Shown here: one piece after another, positions 24,586-30,504 of the stretch
Position numbering within the stretch: position 1 is the stretch's first letter
Layout of the letters: each line of letters opens with the position of its first letter
Source of the DNA: Caryophanales bacterium UBA7476
GTDB lineage: Bacteria > Bacillota_I > Bacilli_A > RF39 > UBA660
Assembly (NCBI GenBank): GCA_002477275.1
Contig: DLOU01000048.1
Span: 20,471 to 50,974 of the forward strand
Reading direction: 5' to 3'
DNA length: 30,504 nucleotides
Position numbers and translations under genes: made by a program
The notes under the pieces: generated by a model
What the model saw: the letters and a program-made list of their open reading frames with translations, nothing else
Database searches by the model: none
Told to the model about the DNA's origin: nothing

Positions 24586-26511
24586 ATGAACGAAGAAAAG
24601 AAAATTGCTGGTATATACATAAGAGTAAGTACTGATGACCAAGCCAAAGAAGGTTTTAGTTTACCAGAACAAGAAAAAAGATTAAGGGCAATGTGTGAGT
24701 TTAAAGGTTATGAAATTTATAAAGTTTATAAAGATGCTGGAATAAGTGCTAAAACTGGAAATCATAGACCTGCATTTGAACAATTAAAAGAAGATATTAA
24801 AAATAAAAAATGTAATACTATTGTTGTATTAAAGTTAGATAGATTAACTCGTAGTGTTTATGATATGGAAGATATAATGAAGTTTTTGAGTGATAATAAT
24901 GCTTATTTAGATTGTGCTAATGATGATATAAATACTACTAATGCTAATGGTAGAATGGTTGCTAGACTTTTAACAACTGTATCGCAAAATGAAATAGAAA
25001 GAACAAGTGAAAGAACTAAAATAGGTTTAGCTGGTGCAATTAAAGTTGGTAATATTCCACATAAAGCACCATTTGGCTATAAGCATGTTGATAAAAAACT
25101 TGTGCCAGATGAAGCAACAAAGGATCAAGTTATTAGAATATTTAATTTATATTATGAAGGTAATTCTTATCAAACAATTAGTAATTTATATAACAAAGAA
25201 AAAGTATTTGGTAAAACTAATTGGTGTGATGGAACTATATTAAAAATTATAGAAAATGAAATTTATAAGGGCGATTTCGTACATGGTAAAAGAACTAATA
25301 ACCCCACTTATTATGAAAATGTTGTTGAGCCATTAGTTAGTAAAGAATTATGGGAAGAATGCCAAGTACAAAAGAAAAAGAATTCTAGAAATTATAAACG
25401 AGATAAAGAATATTTATTCTTACAAAAACTTAAATGTCCTAAATGTGGAAGAATTTTAGGTGGTAATGCTACAAAAAAGAAAAATGGAAATGTTTACTAT
25501 TACTATCAATGTCATACTTGTAAAATATCAATTAAAGAAACTGATATTGAAAAGGAATTTGATAATTTTATAAATGAAATACAAGAATATGATTCAGTCG
25601 TAAATCAAACTCTACTACCTATGATTAAAACTAAATTAAATAATCCAAAAAATAAATTAGTTAAAGAACTAAACGAACAAAAACAAAAATTTGATAGAAT
25701 TAGAAAAGCATATATAAATGGCTCATTTACTATTGAAGAATATGATAATGAAAAAGAAATTGTTGATACTACAATTAAAGATTTAGAAAATAAAATTAAA
25801 GAGTGTGATTTATGTAATGAATTAAAATTCACACCAGAAGATATTTTAATTAAAAGAGATTTAGATTATATTAACAAAATAGTTTACCCAGAAGAATATG
25901 AAGAAAATACTTATATGTGGAAAGATTATACACGATCAGAAAAAACTGATTTAATAATGAGATATGTTGATTATGTAGAACTTGAATATTATTCTAAAAA
26001 TAAAGTAAGACTTGGCAAAGTATATTTTAGAGAAAGTATATGTAAACCTTGTAATGAGTTATATGATTCTGGTTATCTTGCAAGAACTGATTATGCTATT
26101 TTTGGTAATGTTGTAGGTAAATTAAGATTTAGTGAATATCTACCAATGGAAAAAGTTAGTGAAATAATTTTTACTTTAAGACAATATTACAATGTAGGTT
26201 ATTTTGAAGCAACATATTATTATGATGATAAAGTAATGTTCTTTAATGATTATCAAAATAGAAATATTGTAAGAATATTTCCAATAGAAGATTATAAAAA
26301 AATGGACAAATTAGAAAAAATACAACTAGGTGTTATCTATATTGGTAATGATGAAAAAACTTTAATTGATAATAAAGAAGAATTATTTACTACTATACCA
26401 GAAAAAACAAATTGTGTAGTTTATGAACTAGATGAAGAAACTAAAAAAAGAAGAAAAGAAATAGAAAAAGAAATAGAAGATTTTAAATCAAAATCTAATA
26501 TGAAAGAATAA
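24586..26511 (+). CDS. Large serine recombinase (site-specific integrase)
   Basis: A 641-aa enzyme expected to integrate and excise the element by double-strand exchange through a serine-DNA link. The resolvase catalytic domain (about 7-150) has S15 in IYIRVSTDDQ, the LDRLTRS arginine motif and RTSERTKIGL. The recombinase domain (about 155-270) begins with APFGY. A zinc ribbon has CPKCG near 284 and CHTC near 309. A coiled-coil region follows (about 350-405). The remaining 230 residues include a stretch with a CKPC motif and are longer than in most 500-560 aa members. AAAGGAG precedes ATG 24586, and expression passes a leader ORF and terminator. Large serine recombinases seldom use tRNA genes, so its target may be another site near the tRNA. 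Confidence 0.93.
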   Translation: MNEEKKIAGIYIRVSTDDQAKEGFSLPEQEKRLRAMCEFKGYEIYKVYKDAGISAKTGNHRPAFEQLKEDIKNKKCNTIVVLKLDRLTRSVYDMEDIMKFLSDNNAYLDCANDDINTTNANGRMVARLLTTVSQNEIERTSERTKIGLAGAIKVGNIPHKAPFGYKHVDKKLVPDEATKDQVIRIFNLYYEGNSYQTISNLYNKEKVFGKTNWCDGTILKIIENEIYKGDFVHGKRTNNPTYYENVVEPLVSKELWEECQVQKKKNSRNYKRDKEYLFLQKLKCPKCGRILGGNATKKKNGNVYYYYQCHTCKISIKETDIEKEFDNFINEIQEYDSVVNQTLLPMIKTKLNNPKNKLVKELNEQKQKFDRIRKAYINGSFTIEEYDNEKEIVDTTIKDLENKIKECDLCNELKFTPEDILIKRDLDYINKIVYPEEYEENTYMWKDYTRSEKTDLIMRYVDYVELEYYSKNKVRLGKVYFRESICKPCNELYDSGYLARTDYAIFGNVVGKLRFSEYLPMEKVSEIIFTLRQYYNVGYFEATYYYDDKVMFFNDYQNRNIVRIFPIEDYKKMDKLEKIQLGVIYIGNDEKTLIDNKEELFTTIPEKTNCVVYELDEETKKRRKEIEKEIEDFKSKSNMKE

Positions 26512-26822
26512 AATTTTTTGCTAACTTTTTTCTAAAAAAAGTTATAACAAACGAACACGTTTTGTTGAAACATTAGTTTCAATGAAAGTGGGAAAAGTTT
26601 GTTGATAAAAGAAAATGTTTTATTTAGATAAAATATTTTCATTGATACTTTATGTAGTTTTATTTCATTACGAAGTTTTGAAATATTACGAAATAAAGAA
26701 AAAAGGTTCTAGGAAAAATATTTTCCTAGCCCCCGAGTTTTGTTAGTATGACGAAACTCATAGGGGGTTAGAACTTTTGGCAGATACAAAAAATTCTATA
26801 TATCAAAGGGGGAATCAAATAT
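26512..26822. other. 311-bp gene-free region with stacked inverted repeats; candidate oriT/leader of the relaxase gene
   Basis: No gene is seen, but the region is packed with symmetry: a 9-bp stem at 26523-26543; TTGAAAC/GTTTCAA around ATTA at 26565-26582; a 13-bp stem at 26611-26640 with loop TTAG; TTTATTTC/GAAATAAA arms (26659-26666 and 26690-26697) enclosing two ATTACGAA copies; and the branched fold at 26701-26778. In MobV-type elements the origin of transfer normally lies just before the relaxase gene and contains inverted repeats, so this is the expected oriT location. I cannot place the nick site by sequence. The last part carries AAGGGGGAA (26806-26814) as ribosome site. Confidence 0.55.
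26701..26778 (+). repeat. Three-way-junction-like fold upstream of the relaxase
   Basis: Closing stem AAAAG-G-TTC (26701-26709) with GAACTTTT (26771-26778), one bulged G. First branch: CTAGGAAAA (26709-26717) with TTTTCCTAG (26721-26729), loop ATA; the C at 26709 can serve either this branch or the closing stem, not both. Second branch: CCCCC (26730-26734) with GGGGG (26763-26767), then GAGTTT (26735-26740) with AAACTC (26754-26759), with an ATA bulge and an inner loop. The G/C blocks stand out strongly in this AT-rich DNA. It may act as single-stranded DNA (oriT) or as RNA. Confidence 0.6.
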
Positions 26823-28160
26823 ATGGAGTTATCTTATTCATTTCATTTAGGCAGTGATAGAAATAAAAGAATAAATGCAAAACAACGAGCAAGAACTAAT
26901 GCTAGTGGAACGACTTCTCTATCGAATAATGCTATTCAAAATTTAAATAATTTATCAAAAGCAGATAAACACAATTTAAGAAAATATGATAATGATAGAA
27001 GTTTAATAAGTATATTAAAAGGCACTACTTCACTCGTTGATGATACTAAAAAATTATATAAAGATTTATTTGATGAATCACTAAATAATTATAATGAAAA
27101 ACAAACTAGATCTGATAGAAAGATAAACGATTATTTTGAACATATCTCAAATGATAAAGAACACGATCTTGCTTGTGAGATAATTATTGAACTTGGAGAT
27201 ATGGATTACTGGTCAAATAAATCAGATAAAGAAAGACACCAAATGAATAAAGTTTTTAAAGAACAAATTGAAGCATTAGAAATAATTGTTCCAAACTTTA
27301 AGATAGCAAATGCTACTGCTCATTATGATGAAGCGAGTCCACACTTACATATCATAGGTGTTCCATTTAAAGAAAATTGTAAAAGAGGTTTAGAAAAACA
27401 AGTTGGTAAATCTACAATATTCACGAAAGAATCTTTAACAATGATTCAAGATAAAATGAGAGATAATTGTATTATGTCCTTTAATAGAGTTTATAATAAA
27501 GACTATACTTTAAAATTAAAAGAAGAAGGTCGTAATCAAGATATAAATGTTAAGAATATGGGTAATTACTCTAATATTAAAAAAGAACAAGAAAAATATA
27601 AAAAGAAATTAAATGAGTTAAATGATAAAACTGATAAACTACAAAATGAATCAGTTAAAATAACTAATCTCATTGATGAACTAAAACCTAGTAAATTAAA
27701 TAAAGATAATTTAATTATTACTACCAAACAAGTTAATGAGATTAAAGAATATATAAATAACACTAAACAAACTACTTCTAATTTAAAAGATTCAAATGAT
27801 TTAATATCGATATTAGATAAATACGAAAATGATTTAAAAACTCACTCAAATGAAATAGATATTTTATATGAACAAGTTAAAAATAGAAATAAGGAAATAG
27901 ATAATTTAAAAAATCAACTTTATCAAAAGGAAGATTATATTGATGAGCTAGAAGAAAAAGTTGATAAACTTGAAGAACTTGTTAATTTCTTTAAAAACTT
28001 ATGGAATAAATTATTAAAATTCTTTAAAGATAAATTTTTCAGTTCTAATGAATATGATGATTTAATCGAAGATTTATATAACGAAGATATTTTTGATGAA
28101 TCAGATATAGAAAAAGTTAAAGGAAATGAAGACATAGAAAAAGACGATTTTGAAATATAA
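26823..28160 (+). CDS. MobV/Pre-type relaxase
   Basis: A 445-aa plasmid mobilization/recombination (Mob_Pre) protein that would nick oriT and lead single-strand transfer using a helper conjugation machine. The key MobV motif appears as HYDEASPHLH (H167, D169, E170, H174, H176), the metal-binding histidine triad region. It is followed by GVPFKENCKRGLEKQVGKSTIF and QDKMRDNC, typical of element-borne MobV enzymes. The N-terminus starts directly with SYSFHLGSD rather than the plasmid form, as in many chromosomal elements. Residues about 255-400 are a long coiled coil (repeated K/E/L/N heptads), followed by an amphipathic segment (FFKNLWNKLLKFFKDKFF) and an acidic tail. No coupling protein or T4SS gene is present, so transfer would need a helper. 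ATG 26823 follows a GGGGGA site. Confidence 0.88.
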   Translation: MELSYSFHLGSDRNKRINAKQRARTNASGTTSLSNNAIQNLNNLSKADKHNLRKYDNDRSLISILKGTTSLVDDTKKLYKDLFDESLNNYNEKQTRSDRKINDYFEHISNDKEHDLACEIIIELGDMDYWSNKSDKERHQMNKVFKEQIEALEIIVPNFKIANATAHYDEASPHLHIIGVPFKENCKRGLEKQVGKSTIFTKESLTMIQDKMRDNCIMSFNRVYNKDYTLKLKEEGRNQDINVKNMGNYSNIKKEQEKYKKKLNELNDKTDKLQNESVKITNLIDELKPSKLNKDNLIITTKQVNEIKEYINNTKQTTSNLKDSNDLISILDKYENDLKTHSNEIDILYEQVKNRNKEIDNLKNQLYQKEDYIDELEEKVDKLEELVNFFKNLWNKLLKFFKDKFFSSNEYDDLIEDLYNEDIFDESDIEKVKGNEDIEKDDFEI

Positions 28161-28169
28161 ATCGTCTTT
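28140..28169. terminator. Bidirectional terminator between relaxase and kinase genes
   Basis: An 11-bp perfect stem AAAGACGATTT (28140-28150) with AAATCGTCTTT (28159-28169), 8-nt loop. T runs are better on the minus strand. It overlaps the stop codons of both convergent genes. Confidence 0.75.
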
Positions 28170-28662
28170 AATCGTTTCTATTAACTTTGTAAATTACATC
28201 ATATTCATTTTCCATAGGTTCTTCCCATTTAGATTCTAATTTATTCATTAATCCTTCATCCAAATAAAAGTCAGATCCACCATTACCACTTAATACTCTT
28301 TGATTTCTTTCTTCAATGTTTTGTTTCCAAGTTTCATCATCAACATATACATAATGAATTTCACAATCTATTCCATTATTTTTATAATATTCTTTAATTT
28401 CTTTTCTATCTTTATTTGACCAAAGACCTCTCTCAAAAATTACATTAGCTCCTGCTTTGGCAATTTCTCCAACCTTCTTAGTTAAATATTTATTTAATTT
28501 TTCCGAAAAAACATTATAGAATTCTCCTTGTTCATTATTAATAAGTTCATAAGTTGCTTCATCTGGAGAGATTATAACTGCATTTAATGATTCTTTAATC
28601 TTTTTTGAATAATAACTTTTACCACTACAAATTTTTCCACATACCAATATTACTTTTCCCAT
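28168..28662 (-). CDS. P-loop kinase-like protein (AAA_33/zeta-toxin-like fold)
   Basis: A 164-aa soluble P-loop NTPase. Walker A is GKICSGKS (residues 9-16). Then come IISPDEATYELI (about 31-42; an Asp/Glu pair like the substrate-binding acid of small kinases), ANVIFERGLWSNKDRKEI (Walker-B-like region with Glu-Arg) and an Arg-containing lid (EERNQRVLSGNGGSDFYLDEGL). The size and motif order are those of small-molecule kinases and predicted kinases of the AAA_33 group. A phosphotransferase acting on a drug, nucleotide or cofactor is possible; no specific substrate is evident. GGAGTGAG precedes the ATG. It follows the ABC-F gene after 14 bp on the same strand, so both are probably one cargo operon. 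It lacks an antitoxin partner, so toxin function is not supported. Confidence 0.7.
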   Translation of the reverse strand: MGKVILVCGKICSGKSYYSKKIKESLNAVIISPDEATYELINNEQGEFYNVFSEKLNKYLTKKVGEIAKAGANVIFERGLWSNKDRKEIKEYYKNNGIDCEIHYVYVDDETWKQNIEERNQRVLSGNGGSDFYLDEGLMNKLESKWEEPMENEYDVIYKVNRND

Positions 28663-28676
28663 AAACTCACTCCAAT

Positions 28677-30138
28677 CTATTTTTCTTTTATTAATCCTTT
28701 TGATGTTAAAATATAAAGATTATCTATTACCTCATTAATATATTTTCTGTCGTGCGATACACTAATAATAGTTCCATTAAATTTACTTAAAACTTCCCTT
28801 ATAACTGGATTTGATAATGGGCTTACATTTCTAGTAGGCTCATCAAGTATTAAAACATCACATTTATTTAATACTAGTTTAATAAGAAATAATTTTGCTT
28901 TTGTTCCATTACTTAAATTTTTAATTTTACTAATCATTTCTTCTCTAGTAAATTTCATATTTCCTAAAAACATTCTCGCTTTAGTTATTTCATCTTTATT
29001 ACCGTTTGGACATATAAAATCTAATACATATTCATAATTATTTAAAATGTCATCATATGTTTGTGGCATATAACCAACTTTAATGTCTTTTCTATCTTTT
29101 AATTCATTATAAATAAGTTTTATTAAAGTTGATTTTCCAATACCATTCTTTCCTACAATACATAAATGAACATTTCCTATTATATCTAACTTTATATTTT
29201 TAGATAATACTTTATCAGACACTTTTAACTCATCAATTTTTAAATTGACTATGTTCTTTGTTTTTGGTATCTCAACATTTTCAAAAAAGAAATTAATACT
29301 TTCTTCAACATCTGGTATTTCAGTTAGTTCTGTATTGTCTAATTTTTGTTCTTGTGACTTTAAAGAATGCATTTTCTTTTTTAAAACTTGAGCTCCATGT
29401 GGATCTGCTCTTGAAATCGTATTTTGTTGATGTTCTACTTTTTGCATTAGTTTTTGTAATTTTTCTTGTTGTTTATTAAATTCTCTTTTTTCAGATCTTG
29501 CAACTTGTGTTTGTTTTATAATTTTTCTAAGCCTTTGTTCAACATAAGTATCATAATCAATTCTTAATAATGTATGTCTACATTCAGTTTTCTTTTTTAT
29601 TTGTTCTAAATGTAAAATCATGTTTGCTGTATTAGCAAGTAATGTTTCATCATGAGAAACATACATAATTGGCTTATTTGTATTATTAATAAATTTCTCC
29701 AACCATTCTAATGTTTCAATATCTAAATCATTTGTAGGTTCATCTAAAAATAAAATATCGTATTCATTTAATAACAATTTTAAAATACTAATTTTAACTT
29801 TTTCTCCACCTGATAATGTATTAATTTTTTGATTTAATATTTCATCGCTTAATCCAATTAATTCTAAATATTTATATAAATTATTAATTTTATTATAATA
29901 ATCAACTTCATCTACAAATAAGAATTCATAAACACTTTTATATAATTTGTCATTGCTAAAAGATTGTTCTAAATAGCCAATTTTATTTCCTTTAGGATTA
30001 ATATTCCCACTTATTTCAGCATATTCACAAATACCTAAAATGGATTTTAATAAAGTTGATTTTCCATTTCCTTCTTCACCAATAATGGCAAGTTTATCAT
30101 TATTATTTAATATTAAATTGGTTAATATTTTTTATCAT
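28677..30138 (-). pseudogene. ABC-F family ATPase with frameshifted, truncated 5' end
   Basis: Two ABC ATPase domains with no membrane part, the ABC-F pattern of ribosome-acting factors, some of which protect against antibiotics. First domain: Walker A GEEGNGKST (about 30065), signature LSGGEK, and FLDEPTNDLDIE. A charged linker of about 90 residues carries RADPHGAQVLKKKM. Second domain: GKNGIGKST, a degenerate signature LSNGTKAK, and the unusual Walker B LDEPTRNVSPLSNPVIR. From TTG 29777 downward 366 codons are open, but the same frame stays open upstream through the first Walker A to about 30130, with no ATG, GTG or TTG before Walker A. An ATG at 30138 (MIKNINQFNIK) joins that frame only if one base near 30105 is skipped. 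The normal first 15 or so residues are also missing. I call it a decayed gene or a sequencing error. Confidence 0.65.
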
Positions 30139-30182
30139 CTTTTATTATTGGTTAAATATTTATTTTTTTAATATTGAAATAA

Positions 30183-30262
30183 TTTTCGACTAACAGTATA
30201 AAAAATGTTGACATTTTTAAATTTTAATCATATAATGTAATAAGAAATCGACTGACAGTTCA
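30183..30262. promoter_or_regulatory. Two operator-like repeats around the tetR promoter
   Basis: TCGACTAACAGT (30186-30197) and TCGACTGACAGT (30248-30259) differ at one position. The second contains the perfect palindrome ACTGACAGT. One copy lies upstream of the -35 box and the other just after the transcription start, toward each of the divergent genes. They are probable binding sites of the TetR-type regulator. Confidence 0.6.
30208..30236 (+). promoter_or_regulatory. Consensus promoter of the tetR-family gene
   Basis: TTGACA (30208-30213), 17-bp spacer, TATAAT (30231-30236). This is a perfect sigma-A promoter, so tight repression by its product is likely. Confidence 0.8.
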
Positions 30263-30279
30263 AATAAAGAGGGTGGATT

Positions 30280-30504
30280 ATGAAAAAGGAAATAAGAAAA
30301 AAAGAACTCATTAAAATAGCATATAACTTATTTATTACAAAGGGATATGAAAATACATCAGTGGATGAAATTATTGCTAAAGCAGGAATTGCTAAAGGAA
30401 CTTATTATTATCACTTTGAAAGTAAGGAACAAATGCTAGAAGAAGTTATAAATATGATGATTGATCAAGGTGAAAAAAGAGCTAAACAAGTAGTAAATTC
30501 TCGA
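30280..30504 (+). CDS. TetR-family transcriptional regulator, N-terminal part (3' end outside window)
   Basis: The first 75 residues are present. The N-terminal DNA-binding domain of TetR repressors is clear: IRKKELIKIAYNLFITKGYENTS, then the helix-turn-helix VDEIIAKAGIAKGTYYYHFESKEQML (about 28-53) with the family's K-x-x-x-Y-x-x-F pattern. The ligand-binding domain is cut off by the window edge. GAGGGTGG precedes ATG 30280. It is divergent from the ABC-F/kinase pair and has repeated operator-like sequences around its promoter, so it probably represses itself and perhaps the divergent cargo in response to a drug-like ligand. Confidence 0.88.
   Translation, partial: MKKEIRKKELIKIAYNLFITKGYENTSVDEIIAKAGIAKGTYYYHFESKEQMLEEVINMMIDQGEKRAKQVVNSR

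Noticed and set aside
25034..25243. 69-aa ORF inside the recombinase gene
   Set aside because: It is a +1 shadow frame of the catalytic-domain coding sequence with no ribosome site of its own.
26500..26825. CRISPR array or iteron array in the gene-free region
   Set aside because: The repeats are inverted and of different sequence; only one 8-bp motif (ATTACGAA) occurs twice, with no regular spacing.
28168..28662. Zeta toxin of a toxin-antitoxin pair
   Set aside because: It is only 164 aa, has no epsilon-like antitoxin gene beside it, and is coupled instead to the ABC-F gene.

Overview
The window looks like a chromosome segment of a very AT-rich, low-GC Gram-positive bacterium (Firmicutes/Bacilli grade). 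Evidence is the strong A/T bias, GGAGG-type ribosome sites, sigma-A-like promoters, and a PASTA-kinase/PrpC/RsgA/Rpe gene cluster typical of Firmicutes. TGA is used as a stop (rlmN, rsgA) and Trp is TGG, so this is not the Mycoplasma code. I cannot name the species; a gut-associated Bacilli lineage related to Erysipelotrichales/RF39 is only a guess.

Region 1 (1-2491): the end of one ABC-2 type permease, a complete second one overlapping it, and a cation-diffusion-facilitator exporter with a manganese-like metal site, closed by a hairpin shared with the convergent next gene. Region 2 (2490-5366): a minus-strand radical SAM protein of the PflA-related type whose promoter overlaps the divergent promoter of cdsA-rseP (phospholipid precursor synthesis and site-2 protease). 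Region 3 (5434-17885): a long plus-strand housekeeping run, priA-pyrH, unknown tail-anchored protein, fmt, unknown membrane protein, rlmN, prpC-prkC, rsgA, rpe, unknown membrane protein and a 3D-domain surface protein. It resembles the classical priA-def-fmt-rsmB-rlmN-prpC-prkC-rsgA-rpe cluster, but def and rsmB are absent and other genes occupy their places. Region 4 (17886-23812): asnS behind a leader holding a terminator-like hairpin, tex, a 10-helix membrane protein, a DUF2185 protein and a YqeK-type HD hydrolase. Region 5 (23821-23942): tRNA-Gly(UCC) with a consensus promoter.

Region 6 (about 23943 to the window end) is accessory and probably an integrative and mobilizable element next to the tRNA gene. 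It has a near-palindrome, a 90-aa unknown protein, a 24-codon leader ORF overlapping a strong terminator, a large serine recombinase, a 311-bp region of stacked inverted repeats including a three-way-junction-like fold (candidate oriT or structured leader), and a MobV/Pre-type relaxase. The minus strand then carries a P-loop kinase-like gene and an ABC-F ATPase whose 5' end is frameshifted and truncated. Divergent from it is the start of a TetR-family regulator with two operator-like repeats around its promoter. The far end of the element is not visible.

The best candidates for undescribed biology are the leader-ORF/terminator switch before the recombinase, the folded region before the relaxase, and the TetR/ABC-F/kinase cargo. 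All functional statements are from reading motifs; no database search was run.
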